DNA from: Salegentibacter echinorum
GTDB lineage: Bacteria > Bacteroidota > Bacteroidia > Flavobacteriales > Flavobacteriaceae
NCBI RefSeq assembly: GCF_900129445.1
Contig: NZ_FQVT01000003.1
Location: 62,001-126,000, forward strand
Length of the DNA: 64,000 nucleotides
Reading direction: 5' to 3'
The stretch's first letter is position 1. Every line of letters begins with the position of its first letter. A model generated the notes under the pieces. That model made no database searches, had not been told where the DNA came from, and worked only from the letters and a program-made list of their open reading frames with translations. Below, piece by piece: positions 1 through 9,435 of this stretch. The position numbers and the translations under genes are program-made.

Positions 1-1
1 A

Positions 2-1165
2 CAAGATCAATATCAATTCTTTTTGGATATTGGACCTTTAACTAATTTAGATAAATATTACGGTGAGGATAATATTTTCTGGCAGCAGTTAAAAGACCAT
101 CCCAATTATGATGAATTTTGGCAGAGCAGGGATATTATACAACATTTAAACGATGTAAAACCGGCAGTAATGGTTGTGGGCGGATTATTTGATGCTGAAG
201 ATTTATACGGCCCATTCAATACTTATAAAAAGATTGAAAAAACCAGTGATAATTTTAATATGATGGTTTTTGGCCCCTGGAGCCACGGCGATTGGGCAAG
301 ACAATCTAAGAGACAGGCTGTGGGTAATGTATATTTTGGCAATGATATTTCCAAACATTATCAAAAAGATATTGAAACGAAATTTTTTAATCACTTTTTA
401 AAAGGTGATGGCAGCAAAGATGTAGATCTGCCCGAAGCTTATGTTTATGATACCGGGGCAAGAAAATGGAATGCTTATGCCCAGTGGCCTCCAAAAAATG
501 TCCAGGCTAAGGTTTTTTATCTAGGCGATGAACAAAAACTGACTAACGAGCCCGATGATAATAAAGAAAGCTTTGTTAGTGATCCCAAGAAACCGGTTTC
601 TTACAACAATGAAATTAAAGCAGTTTTTACACCCAGGGAATACATGACCGGAGATCAACGTTTTGCTGGCAGAAGACCAGATGTGCTAACTTTTGAAACC
701 GATGTTTTGGAAGAAGATATGAAATTGGCAGGTGAGATAGAGGCCCGTTTACAGGTAGCGACCACGGGTAGCGCTGCAGACTGGATTGTAAAGGTAATAG
801 ATGTTTATCCAGCAGATGCCGAGGATTATGAAGAAACCATGGAACATTTAGATATGGATAATTATCATATGATGGTGCGAAGTGAGGTAATGCGCGGCAG
901 ATTTAGAAATAGCTTTGAGCAACCCGAGCCTTTTGAACCCAATAAGAAAACTGCCGTGAATATCACACTGCAGGATATTAACCATACTTTTAAAAAAGGT
1001 CATAAATTGCAAATACAGGTGCAAAGTACCTGGTTTCCGCTTATCGATTTGAATCCGCAAACTTATGTGCCCAATATTTTTAAAGCTGAAGAAGATGATT
1101 TTCAAAAACAAACCCACAGTGTTTATGGAGATTCGGCTATAGAATTTTCAGTTTTAAAAGAGTAG
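2..1165 (+). CDS. CocE/NonD family hydrolase, C-terminal part (5' end outside window)
   Basis: The frame is open to the left edge, so this is the C-terminal part of a longer gene. The visible 388 codons hold the end of an alpha/beta-hydrolase domain and the jelly-roll C-terminal domain of the X-Pro dipeptidyl-peptidase / cocaine-esterase family. VGGLFDAED (from about residue 51, counting from position 23) supplies the presumed catalytic Asp and GPWSHGDW (about 84-91) the catalytic His. The nucleophile Ser would lie upstream of the window. Flavobacterial members are usually exported and are often annotated as glutaryl-7-ACA acylases; the substrate cannot be told from this fragment. The C-terminus looks intact and the stop is at 1163-1165. 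The family call is secure, the exact activity is not. Confidence 0.85.
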   Translation, partial: QDQYQFFLDIGPLTNLDKYYGEDNIFWQQLKDHPNYDEFWQSRDIIQHLNDVKPAVMVVGGLFDAEDLYGPFNTYKKIEKTSDNFNMMVFGPWSHGDWARQSKRQAVGNVYFGNDISKHYQKDIETKFFNHFLKGDGSKDVDLPEAYVYDTGARKWNAYAQWPPKNVQAKVFYLGDEQKLTNEPDDNKESFVSDPKKPVSYNNEIKAVFTPREYMTGDQRFAGRRPDVLTFETDVLEEDMKLAGEIEARLQVATTGSAADWIVKVIDVYPADAEDYEETMEHLDMDNYHMMVRSEVMRGRFRNSFEQPEPFEPNKKTAVNITLQDINHTFKKGHKLQIQVQSTWFPLIDLNPQTYVPNIFKAEEDDFQKQTHSVYGDSAIEFSVLKE

Positions 1166-1320
1166 CATATAAAATTAAGGTTCATAAAATATTGGAACTG
1201 CGAAAAACTGCAAAGAAAAAAATAAAAGATTTTAAAATTAAGCAGTTTCATGAGGTGATTCTTGTGCGTGGAACCTTACCTTTGAGCATTCTGGAAGAAA
1301 AAGTTAATGACTGGATTGTC
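1166..1320 (+). pseudogene. C-terminal remnant of a DUF885 protein, in frame with galM
   Basis: Translating from just after the peptidase stop gives AYKIKVHKILELRKTAKK, then FHEVILVRGTLPLSILEEKV and NDWI. This matches the conserved end of DUF885 proteins (a Q..AYKIG..KI.ELR helix followed by FHD.VL..G.LPL..LE..V..WI). The rest of that gene, normally about 550-600 codons, is absent, and the tail has lost its own stop and runs on into galM. I read it as a deletion scar between the peptidase gene and galM. Recognition is from memory of the family, not a search. Confidence 0.7.
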
Positions 1321-2340
1321 GAAAAAACAACTAAAGAATATATTTTGGATAAAACAGAAGAAAAAGCGCTAAAAGTTATCACTTTAAATAATGAAGCTGG
1401 TAATTCGTTGGAAATTTTGAATTTTGGAGCGGCTATTTTAGGCTTTAAGATGAATGATAAAAGAGGAGAAGAGGTAAATGTAATTGTCTCCCCGCATTCA
1501 AAAGAATATTTAAGCCCGGTTTACAAAGAGCACAATAAGTGTTTTGGCGCTTCGGTGGGACGTTATGCAGGTAGAATAGCTAACGGCACTTTTACATTGG
1601 ATGATAAGGAATATAAACTTAGTACAAAAAACGGTGTTCACCTGCACGGTGGAGAATCTGGTTTTCAATATAAGTTTTGGGAAGTTGGCGAAGAGAAATC
1701 GGCACCTAACCCATCGGTAAAGCTTAGCTATACCAGTGAAGATGGTGAAGAGAATTATCCCGGTAAGCTTGAGGTAAGTGTACTATATACCCTAACCGAG
1801 AATAATGAGATCCTCATTGAATATTCAGCAAAAACCGATAAGAAAACAGTGGTGAATATCACTAATCACGCTTATTTCAACTTAAATGGAAAAGGTAGTG
1901 TTAGCGATCATTTTCTACAAATTGAAGCTGAAAAAATACTGGAAGTAAATGAAGAGCTACTGCCTTCTGGAAATTTGACCAAATTGAAAAAACATCCTAA
2001 GAATTTTAATGAAAGTAAGCTCATTGGTAATAGAAGCCTTGATGATGCATTTGTGCTTAGATCTGGTAAAGATGAGGTTGCTGCAAGGCTATTCTCACCA
2101 TTAACAGGTATTAAGTTGGAAGTAGAAAGCAATCAACCTGCGCTTATTGCTTACGCACCAGAAGATCTTCCCGAAGATTTAAATTACCGTACAGAAATCG
2201 CAGATGAATATCCATCTATTTGTTTAGAAGCACAAAACTTTCCAAATGCACCCAATTTTAGAAATTTTCCTGTTGCATTATTAAAACCGGGAGAGGAGTA
2301 CTATAATAGAATAAACTACCGATTTTCGGTCTCAAAATAA
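1192..2340 (+). CDS. galM: Aldose 1-epimerase (mutarotase), with a foreign N-terminal extension
   Basis: Interconverts alpha and beta anomers of sugars such as galactose and glucose. Family landmarks are the N-terminal VITLNNEAG...NFGAAILGF strand pattern, GVHLHGGESGF, NITNHAYFNLNG with the catalytic His, and CLEAQNFPNAPNF with the catalytic Glu. From the TTG at 1192 the product is 382 residues, but the first 40 or so are the tail of a lost DUF885 gene (separate entry). A TTG at 1345 gives 331 residues, close to the usual 340-350, and is my preferred native start. No ATG lies near either. The neighbouring SGLT-type symporter fits a sugar-uptake role. Confidence 0.88.
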   Translation: MELRKTAKKKIKDFKIKQFHEVILVRGTLPLSILEEKVNDWIVEKTTKEYILDKTEEKALKVITLNNEAGNSLEILNFGAAILGFKMNDKRGEEVNVIVSPHSKEYLSPVYKEHNKCFGASVGRYAGRIANGTFTLDDKEYKLSTKNGVHLHGGESGFQYKFWEVGEEKSAPNPSVKLSYTSEDGEENYPGKLEVSVLYTLTENNEILIEYSAKTDKKTVVNITNHAYFNLNGKGSVSDHFLQIEAEKILEVNEELLPSGNLTKLKKHPKNFNESKLIGNRSLDDAFVLRSGKDEVAARLFSPLTGIKLEVESNQPALIAYAPEDLPEDLNYRTEIADEYPSICLEAQNFPNAPNFRNFPVALLKPGEEYYNRINYRFSVSK

Positions 2341-2465
2341 TACTAGTAAAAAGAACTTTTTAGAAATTTAATTTTAAATTAGCGAAACTTTGCTAATATC
2401 AACTATTAGGTTTTGAAACTTAAAGTCACACCCTACGCTTTTCGCGTTTTTTAATAGCTTATTTT

Positions 2466-4142
2466 ATGGAATTTGGATTATTAGATCAAATTATTTTTGC
2501 GGCATATGCTCTGTTAATCGTGGGCATTGGTTTGTATGTATCTAGGGGGAAAGGAGATTCTTCTGAAGGATACTTTTTAGCAGATAAAAGTTTACCCTGG
2601 TGGGCCATTGGAGCCTCTTTAATTGCAGCAAATATCTCTGCAGAACAGTTTATTGGCATGTCTGGCTCTGGCTTTGCTATAGGTCTCGCCATTGCTTCCT
2701 ATGAATGGATGGCGGCAATTACCCTACTTCTTGTAGGGAAGTTTTTCCTGCCTATTTTTATTAATAAAGGTCTATACACAATTCCCGAGTTTATTGAGGT
2801 GCGATACGGTTCGAACTTAAAAACAATTCTGGCCGTCTTCTGGATTTGTCTTTTTGTGTTTGTAAATCTCACATCTGTGTTATATCTGGGTGCTACAGCC
2901 TTAGATACCATTATGGGGGCCGGTGATGGATCTTTCTTTATTTATGCCATTATAGGCCTCGCCTTTTTTGCCGCAGCTTATTCGCTATACGGAGGGCTTT
3001 CGGCTGTAGCCTGGACCGATGTTGTGCAAGTAGTCTTGCTCATTATTGGTGGGCTTATTACCACATTTATTGCCCTTTCACACGTGACAGAAGATGGCGG
3101 GGTAATCTCTGGAATGGTCGCTGTATATGAAGAAGTTCCCGAGAAATTCTCTATGATTCTCGATAAAGGAGAAATTATTACCCCAAATGGCAAAGATGCC
3201 TGGTGGGATTTACCCGGTCTTGCAGTATTAATTGGTGGTCTATGGGTAGCTAACCTTTACTATTGGGGCTTTAATCAATATATCATTCAGCGTACTTTAG
3301 CGGCAAAGAGCCTTAGGGAATCACAAAAAGGAATTATCCTAGCCGGATTTTTAAAATTAATTGTTCCATTAATTGTAGTTATTCCCGGTATCATCGCTTT
3401 TGTGATGAATACTGGGCCAGATGGTACAATTTCTCAATCTTTTACCGATGCTTCCTTCTTTAGTGGTAATGGTAATATCATTAATGATAATGCAGCACCC
3501 TGGCTTATTCAGGAGTTTGTTCCTGCCGGTTTAAAAGGTTTGGTGCTTGCAGCCTTGGCGGCGGCGATTGTGTCTTCTGTCGCTTCTATGCTTAATTCTA
3601 CAGCCACAATATTCACTATGGATATTTATAAACCATACTTTGGCAAAGCTTCTTCAGAAAAGAAATTAGTAACTGTAGGAAGACTTTCTGCAACCATAGC
3701 ACTGGTTATTGCAGTTATATTGGCACCTCAATTAAATAATTTAGGGCAGGTTTTTCAATATATTCAAGAATACACCGGGGTAGTTAGTCCGGGGATATTA
3801 GCTGTATTTATGCTAGGTTTATTCTGGAAGAAGACAACAAATAAAGCGGCAATCTATGGGGTGCTGGCTTCTATTCCTATCGCACTTTTCTTTAAAATAG
3901 GTCCTAATGGCTGGATTGATAACCCTATTTTTGTAACGCTTCCATTTATGCATCAAATGATGTACACCTGGATCCTTACTATGCTCTTGATGATAAGCAT
4001 TAGTTTGGCAGAAAATAAAGGACGTGATCACGAGAAAGGAATTGAGCTTAGCAGTAAACTATTTAAAACAGGACCGGCATTTAATATTGGTGCCTTTGCA
4101 ATTCTTTTAATTGTTACTATGCTTTATGCGATGTTCTGGTAA
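2466..4142 (+). CDS. Sodium/solute (sugar) symporter of the SSS family
   Basis: A 558-residue inner-membrane protein with about 14 hydrophobic segments, typical of vSGLT-like sodium/galactose or sodium/glucose symporters. SSS landmarks include FLADKSLPWWAIGASLIAAN and ISAEQFIGMSGSG (about residues 37-68), the GGLSAVAWTDVVQ stretch near residue 176, and NSTATIFTMDIYKP near residue 375. It lies 125 bp after galM, so uptake of a hexose followed by mutarotation is a reasonable inference. A strong terminator follows directly. The substrate is inferred from similarity and context only. Confidence 0.9.
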   Translation: MEFGLLDQIIFAAYALLIVGIGLYVSRGKGDSSEGYFLADKSLPWWAIGASLIAANISAEQFIGMSGSGFAIGLAIASYEWMAAITLLLVGKFFLPIFINKGLYTIPEFIEVRYGSNLKTILAVFWICLFVFVNLTSVLYLGATALDTIMGAGDGSFFIYAIIGLAFFAAAYSLYGGLSAVAWTDVVQVVLLIIGGLITTFIALSHVTEDGGVISGMVAVYEEVPEKFSMILDKGEIITPNGKDAWWDLPGLAVLIGGLWVANLYYWGFNQYIIQRTLAAKSLRESQKGIILAGFLKLIVPLIVVIPGIIAFVMNTGPDGTISQSFTDASFFSGNGNIINDNAAPWLIQEFVPAGLKGLVLAALAAAIVSSVASMLNSTATIFTMDIYKPYFGKASSEKKLVTVGRLSATIALVIAVILAPQLNNLGQVFQYIQEYTGVVSPGILAVFMLGLFWKKTTNKAAIYGVLASIPIALFFKIGPNGWIDNPIFVTLPFMHQMMYTWILTMLLMISISLAENKGRDHEKGIELSSKLFKTGPAFNIGAFAILLIVTMLYAMFW

Positions 4143-4167
4143 ATGATATTGACTTATTAGTTTAGAA

Positions 4168-4193
4168 AAGTCCGGTTTTGCCGGACTTTTTTA
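4168..4193 (+). terminator. Rho-independent terminator after the symporter gene
   Basis: AAAGTCCGG and CCGGACTTT form a 9-bp GC-containing stem with a short loop, followed by a run of T, 26 bases after the symporter stop. Confidence 0.9.
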
Positions 4194-4228
4194 TTACTGA
4201 AAATTGGCGTTGTTAATGACTGGCGGTT

Positions 4229-4437
4229 TATACCAATTTAACCATATAATGACGCATTCAAACTCGTTCATTTTTTGCTCTATTTTCCCTGCCTGCCGGC
4301 AGGCAGGTTGCTCATAATTTCCATAGCTATGCTTCGACTAAGCTAAGCACAGGCTTAATGCTAAACCATTTCCAGCGTCATAGAACAAAAAACAGCTTCG
4401 CCTTCTGTGCGACATTACAAATGTTAAATTGATATTA
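4229..4437. mobile_element. MITE-like element with imperfect terminal inverted repeats
   Basis: The gap 4143-4790 holds no convincing gene. Its left part has ends that are imperfect inverted repeats of about 27 bases: reading inward from the right end, TGCGACATTACAAATG then TTAAATTGATA; from the left end, on the other strand, TGCGTCATTATATGG then TTAAATTGGTA. Inside lie a second inverted pair (ATGACGC near 4249 and GCGTCAT near 4374) and a perfect 20-bp GC palindrome at 4288-4307. It has no coding capacity. Mobility is inferred from the architecture. The remainder up to 4723 is AT-rich with nothing recognised. Confidence 0.5.
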
Positions 4438-4723
4438 TAAAAATAAAAACGCCGTTTTTGCTGTAATGGAACCAGGTTAATCGTAGAAAAGTCGCCACGA
4501 ATTCACAAATATTCTTTATTATTTCTGAATACTTAATTTTTCAACTTGAATATTTAAGATTTAGAAAACGCCGAATTTACTTGATTCTCAAAAAAGACTT
4601 AGTTGAGAAATTTTATTTCTGAAAAAAATAAAGTTTTTCAGTTAATTGCAGTTTAGTCTTTTCTCTTTTTTCTTACAGCGAGAGCGATCTTGGTTCTTTA
4701 ACCGAAAAATAGTGATAAAAATA

Positions 4724-4756
4724 AAAAGGTCTTCTGAATTAATCAAAAGACCTTTT
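4724..4756 (-). terminator. Rho-independent terminator of the ribonucleotide reductase gene
   Basis: AAAAGGTCTT (4724-4733) and AAGACCTTTT (4747-4756) form a perfect 10-bp stem. On the - strand it is followed by a T-rich tract, and it lies about 35 bases past the stop of the gene on that strand. Confidence 0.85.
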
Positions 4757-4790
4757 ATAATCTAATCTGTAAATTACAAGAGCTATACTA

Positions 4791-7346
4791 CTATCCACAT
4801 TTGGAAGAGCCGCAATCCTGGCAGGTTAAGCAACCTTCCTGATAGATAAGATTAGATGAGTTACAATTGCTACATTTTTGTTTTGGCGCCTTGGTGCCAT
4901 CGGCGATAAAGCGTTTCAATGCTCGCGCCACCCCATTTTTCCAGGTGTTGATAGATTCACTGTCCAACTGCAGGCTATTAATAAGATCTACGACCTTATC
5001 TATAGACATTCCGTGGCGCAGCGTACTGGAAATTAATTTCGCATAGTTCCAATATTCGGGATTAAATTTATGCGATAAACCTTCTATAGTAGTTTTATAA
5101 CCACGTTTATTCACGTATTGAAAATCATAACGGGAAGTTCCATCTTCATTACGGTTTTTAATAATATAACCATTGGTCACCCAACGCGGGATTAAAATTC
5201 CGTCTTCATCATCGGCAAAACCAGTAAAGATTTCATAAGGTTTGTCGTCAATAAGCCCTATAAATGCAATCCACTTATCCTTATTGTTTTGAAACCTTAC
5301 CACATCTGCATTTAAAGTTTGCGGTCGGGTAGTGGGGAACGGGGAGTTGCTCTCACCATCTTCGCTCTCTTTTTTCTCCTCATTAGAGATTAAAACCCCA
5401 GAGCGTGAACCGTCGCGATAAACGGTTACCCCTTTACAGCCAGCCTGCCAGGCTTCTAAATATAGTTTACCTACCAGGTCTTCACTAACATCGTTTGGAA
5501 GGTTAATTGTAACACTAATGGAGTGATCTACCCATTTCTGCACCGCTCCCTGCATCTTCACTTTGCTTAACCAATCTACATCATTGGAAGTCGCTTTGTA
5601 ATAAGGTGAAGCTTTAATAAGCTCATCTAATTCGGTTTGGGTATAATCGTCTGTAATTTCGTGACCATTTACTTTCATCCATTCTTTAAAGCGATGATGA
5701 AAAACTACATATTCTTCCCAGGAATCCCCAACTTCATCTACAAAGTCAACTCGGGAATCTTTATCATTGGGATTAACTTTTCTTCTTCTTTTATAAACCG
5801 GAAGAAAAACTGGCTCAATCCCAGAAGTTGTTTGGGTCATTAAACTGGTAGTGCCGGTTGGTGCAATGGTGAGCAAAGCGATATTACGACGGCCGTATTC
5901 CAGCATATCATAATAGAGTTTTTCATCGGCTTCTTTTAACCTAAGAATAAACGGATTTTCCTTTTCACGCTCGGCATCAAAAATACCGAAAGCGCCTCTG
6001 TCTTTGGCGGCATAAACTGAAGCTCTATAAGCTTCAAGAGCGATGGTTTTATGAATTTTTACTGAAAAATCCACGCCTTCATCACTTCCGTATTGAATAC
6101 CCAGGCCGGCAAGCATGTCGCCTTCTGCAGTAATACCAATTCCGGTTCTACGTCCTTCTTTTGCTTTTGTTTGAATATTTTTCCAAAGATTATATTCTAC
6201 GCTTTTAATTTCACCGCCTTCAGGATCGGCGTCAATTTTCTCGAGAATAGCGTCAATTTTTTCCAGCTCCAGGTCAATGATATCGTCCATGATACGCTGC
6301 GCTGCGGCAACGTGTTTTTTAAACAATTCAAAATTAAAGGAAGCTTTTTCGGTAAATGGATCTTCTACGTAAGAAAATAAATTAATAGCCAGTAACCTAC
6401 AGGAATCGTATGGGCAAAGAGGAATTTCCCCACAAGGATTAGTAGAAACTGTTTTATAACCAAGGTCTGCATAGCAATCTGGCACCGATTCGTTAATTAC
6501 CGTGTCCCAGAATAAAATACCGGGCTCTGCAGATTTCCACGCATTGTGAACAATCTTTTTCCAAACTTTTTCAGCTTCAATTTCTCGTGTCTTCTTAGGA
6601 TTTTCGCTAAAAATAGGATACTTCTGGGTGTATTTTTTATTGTCTTTCACCGCTCGCATAAACTCATCGTCTATACGCACAGAAACATTGGCGCCGGTAA
6701 CTTTACCCTGCTCCATTTTTGCATCTATAAAATCTTCAGAATCGGGGTGGTTTATAGAAACGGAGAGCATTAGGGCGCCACGGCGACCGTCTTGTGCTAC
6801 CTCGCGGGTAGAATTGGAGTAACGCTCCATAAAAGGCACAATTCCCGTAGAGGTAAGCGCCGAGTTTTTTACTGCGGAACCTTTTGGGCGTATGTGGGAA
6901 AGATCGTGCCCTACACCACCACGACGTTTCATAAGCTGCACCTGTTCCTGGTCTATTTTCATTATTCCACCATAGGAATCTGAATCCCCGTCGTTACCAA
7001 TTACAAAACAGTTGGAAAGCGAGGCAATTTGGTAAGGATTACCAATACCGGCCATTGGGCTACCCTGAGGAACGATGTATTTAAAGTCTTTTATAAGATC
7101 AAAAACTTCATCTTCGCTCATAGGGTTGGGGTAGCGTTGTTCAACACGGGCAATTTCTTTAGCAATTCGTTTGTGCATGTCGTTTGGCGTAAGCTCATAA
7201 ATACTCCCCTGGGAATCTTTAAGAGCATATTTGTTTACCCAAACCCGTGCGGCTAGATCGTCTCCTTTAAAATAGTCCAGAGAAGCCTTAAATGCTTCTT
7301 CCTGGCTGTAGGTTTTAGGAGCGGCGGTAGTAGTATTCACACCCAT
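4791..7346 (-). CDS. nrdJ: Adenosylcobalamin-dependent (class II) ribonucleoside reductase
   Basis: Reduces ribonucleotides to deoxyribonucleotides with a cobalamin-generated thiyl radical, without oxygen. The sequence has the class II landmarks: SLSNCFVIGN in the N-terminal half, NPCGEIPLCPYDSCRLLAIN in the middle, PTGTTSLMTQTTSG, and a Cys-rich tail (CSNCNSSNLIYQEGCLTCQD then CGSSKCG) that fits a zinc site plus redox-active cysteines. I start at the ATG at 7346 (MGVNTTTAAP, 851 residues); the frame is open to 7409, but those 21 residues are hydrophobic/basic and untypical. It is a single gene with its own terminator. No cobalamin riboswitch was recognised in the 289-bp gap upstream. Confidence 0.93.
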   Translation of the reverse strand: MGVNTTTAAPKTYSQEEAFKASLDYFKGDDLAARVWVNKYALKDSQGSIYELTPNDMHKRIAKEIARVEQRYPNPMSEDEVFDLIKDFKYIVPQGSPMAGIGNPYQIASLSNCFVIGNDGDSDSYGGIMKIDQEQVQLMKRRGGVGHDLSHIRPKGSAVKNSALTSTGIVPFMERYSNSTREVAQDGRRGALMLSVSINHPDSEDFIDAKMEQGKVTGANVSVRIDDEFMRAVKDNKKYTQKYPIFSENPKKTREIEAEKVWKKIVHNAWKSAEPGILFWDTVINESVPDCYADLGYKTVSTNPCGEIPLCPYDSCRLLAINLFSYVEDPFTEKASFNFELFKKHVAAAQRIMDDIIDLELEKIDAILEKIDADPEGGEIKSVEYNLWKNIQTKAKEGRRTGIGITAEGDMLAGLGIQYGSDEGVDFSVKIHKTIALEAYRASVYAAKDRGAFGIFDAEREKENPFILRLKEADEKLYYDMLEYGRRNIALLTIAPTGTTSLMTQTTSGIEPVFLPVYKRRRKVNPNDKDSRVDFVDEVGDSWEEYVVFHHRFKEWMKVNGHEITDDYTQTELDELIKASPYYKATSNDVDWLSKVKMQGAVQKWVDHSISVTINLPNDVSEDLVGKLYLEAWQAGCKGVTVYRDGSRSGVLISNEEKKESEDGESNSPFPTTRPQTLNADVVRFQNNKDKWIAFIGLIDDKPYEIFTGFADDEDGILIPRWVTNGYIIKNRNEDGTSRYDFQYVNKRGYKTTIEGLSHKFNPEYWNYAKLISSTLRHGMSIDKVVDLINSLQLDSESINTWKNGVARALKRFIADGTKAPKQKCSNCNSSNLIYQEGCLTCQDCGSSKCG

Positions 7347-7562
7347 TGTAATTTTGATTTTAGGATTATTATTTCTTAATAAGGAGTGTAAATATAGACA
7401 AAGAAACACAGGAAAATAAAATTATGTTGAAAAAAGTTATCAAGAAAATAGTGTTAATATATTGTAAATCAATAGAGTACGTATTTATCAACACTTAAAA
7501 GTTAACAAATTTTGAAAAAACATTGGGAAAGGCTTGTGTAGTAGTAAGCTGCTGATTTCAAG

Positions 7563-7596
7563 TAAAAAAAGAGGCCGATTGAATGAACAATCGGCC
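7563..7596 (-). terminator. Rho-independent terminator of the truncated amylase gene
   Basis: GGCCGATT (7573-7580) pairs with AATCGGCC (7589-7596) around an 8-base loop. On the - strand the stem is followed by seven T (A run at 7564-7570). It lies 40 bases past the stop of the GH13 fragment. Confidence 0.85.
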
Positions 7597-7635
7597 CGCT
7601 TTTGAATTAACACCTATGAAAATTCAAAATAAAAA

Positions 7636-8546
7636 CTATTTAGTTATAGACCAAATTGAAAACCCGTTTGCAGGGGCTTCAAGTTTTACCATTCCGTTTT
7701 CATTGGAGGTAGGGTTGTATGTTGTGTTACCGCTGTAATCATTTAAGGTAACATTATTCCAATTTGTTTGAACCTGGCGGCGTTTTGTCGTTCCGCTGGT
7801 GCTAATATATAGAATTAATCCGGGGTTTTCTGCATTGCCTTTTCTTTTCATGATATATTCATCTTCATCAACATGTAAAACTTCTACTTCGCCCGTGGCT
7901 AAACTATTATGAATCTCGATCAATCGCTTTAATTTTCTTTGAAAAGCGTCGTTTTCGTAATCTGAATAAAAAATTGTAGGATAACCGTCATGCGTTAAAA
8001 TGTATGCATAAGCCTTCATTTTATTTGCACTGGCTATACGGTTGTCTTCATTTTCATCTTTTTCTGTATCATGATTGGCTACAAAAGTTACCGCTTGCCC
8101 CGGATGGCTCTTTCTAAGCATCTTTCCATCCAGGTAATTTAGATCATCAAAACGGTCAAAAGCTTCTTCCATTTTGTAGAAAGCCGCAAAATCGAAGGCC
8201 GATACTCCTGCTTCTTCTACCCATTTAACCAGTACATCTGCATTGCCATCATAATTTTCGCCAACGGCAAATCCGCCAACTTCGTCCATCCATTCTTTTA
8301 TTACCCAGGGTTCAAATCCTTTTACGTAATCGAAACGCCAGCCATCAAAACCCATTTCGTTTTTATAATATTTTGCCACGGAATTTTCTTTTTTCCATAA
8401 CCAGTTTTGAACGCGTTCCCGGTGGTGATCCAGGTTGGTCTCTGGGTAGAAAAGACTGTTATCATAATAGTTGTTTACGCTATTGGGATAGAAATCTTCA
8501 TAAGTCCTGTTGAACATGCCGGAAGCATTTCCATGGGTTTCGTTGA
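7636..8546 (-). pseudogene. GH13 alpha-amylase, 5' truncated
   Basis: C-terminal two thirds of an alpha-amylase resembling archaeal/plant types. It keeps all three catalytic motifs: FDGWRFDYVKGF (nucleophile Asp), FAVGENYDGN (acid/base Glu) and TFVANHDTEKD (stabilising Asp), then a C-terminal beta domain. The start of the TIM barrel, including the DxVxNH motif, is missing. The frame stays open to 8628, but codons from about 8547 to 8628 are simply the antisense of another GH13 fragment on the + strand, which places the breakpoint near 8547. No signal peptide remains. Almost certainly non-functional, although its terminator is intact. Confidence 0.8.
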
Positions 8547-9160
8547 ATCGGGTATATTTCAGATTATACCGACGTAAATCCTGAATTTGGAACTTTTGAA
8601 GATTTTGAAGAGCTCGTAGAAACGACACACCAAAACGGTCTTATCTAATGAATTTTGTGACTAATCACGATGAGAATTCCTGGAACGGGACTGTTGCCGA
8701 GCGAATGGGAGAAGCTTCCGAAACTATGCTGGCTTTAACTTATACTTTACCCGGAGTTCCGTTAATTTATAGCGGTCAGGAATATGATATGAACAAAAGA
8801 TTGCGATTTTTTGAGAAAGACACAATTCCGAAGAAAAAAGCAAAAGTGTGGCCTGTTTTAGAAAAACTGGGAGCCTTAAAGAATTCCAGCAAAGCTCTGC
8901 ACGGGGCAAAACAAGCCGCCGGTTATGAAAATATAAAAACTTCTGCTGAGGATAAAATCCTCGCTTTCAGAAGACATAAAGAAGGAGAAGAACTTGTCTA
9001 TATCGCTAATATGAGTGAGGAGGCTGTATCATTCAACATAGAAAAAGAGGGTGCATTTAAGAATTATATGACCGGAGAAGAAATAGAAATTAAAGCTAAT
9101 GAAAAAATGCAATTAAACCCCTGGCAATATCTTATTTTGGTTAACGAGCATGTGAAATAA
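8547..9160 (+). pseudogene. Second GH13 amylase, internally deleted
   Basis: Two pieces of one GH13 frame lie side by side. Positions 8547-8645 encode IGYISDYTDVNPEFGTFEDF and ELVETTHQNGLI, the region before and around barrel strand 3, then stop at 8646-8648. An ATG at 8648 opens MNFVTNHDENSWNGT, the stabilising-Asp motif near strand 7, and continues for 170 residues through LPGVPLIYSGQEYDM to a C-terminal beta domain. The stretch in between, with the nucleophile and acid/base residues, is missing, and so is everything before 8547. The 8648-9160 part can be read as a free-standing 170-residue frame but would lack catalysis. Confidence 0.78.
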
Positions 9161-9329
9161 TCTCTTAAAAGCTTTAAAGTTCAGGATTAAGAGTGGTTTA
9201 AAATGACTTAAAGGCTTTAGATTTTAAAAATGCACCAATTGCTTGTTTTCTAAGCTTATATCGTTTAAAAAAATAATTAATGTAAATGCTAATTAGATAA
9301 TAAATAAGCAAGAATAATCCTAAAATTCT

Positions 9330-9362
9330 AAAAGCAGCCTCATAGAAAAGGCTGCTTTTTTT
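9330..9362 (+). terminator. Rho-independent terminator
   Basis: AAAAGCAGCC (9330-9339) pairs with GGCTGCTTTT (9350-9359), followed by further T. It ends transcription from the amylase remnant side before pfkA. The gap 9161-9329 holds nothing else recognisable. Confidence 0.88.
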
Positions 9363-9435
9363 AGTTATTAACCGAAAACGTTTTAGTTTTTTGAGAAATT
9401 AGGTTATATTATAAAATTAAGATAGCTTTGGCCTA

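Noticed and set aside
7410-7635. Cobalamin riboswitch upstream of the B12-dependent ribonucleotide reductase
   Set aside because: I looked for a B12-box-like conserved core in the leader on the - strand and saw only AT-rich sequence.
9423-9430. TAGCTTTG as -7 promoter box of pfkA
   Set aside because: No TTTG lies about 19 bases upstream and the box is only five bases from the start codon.
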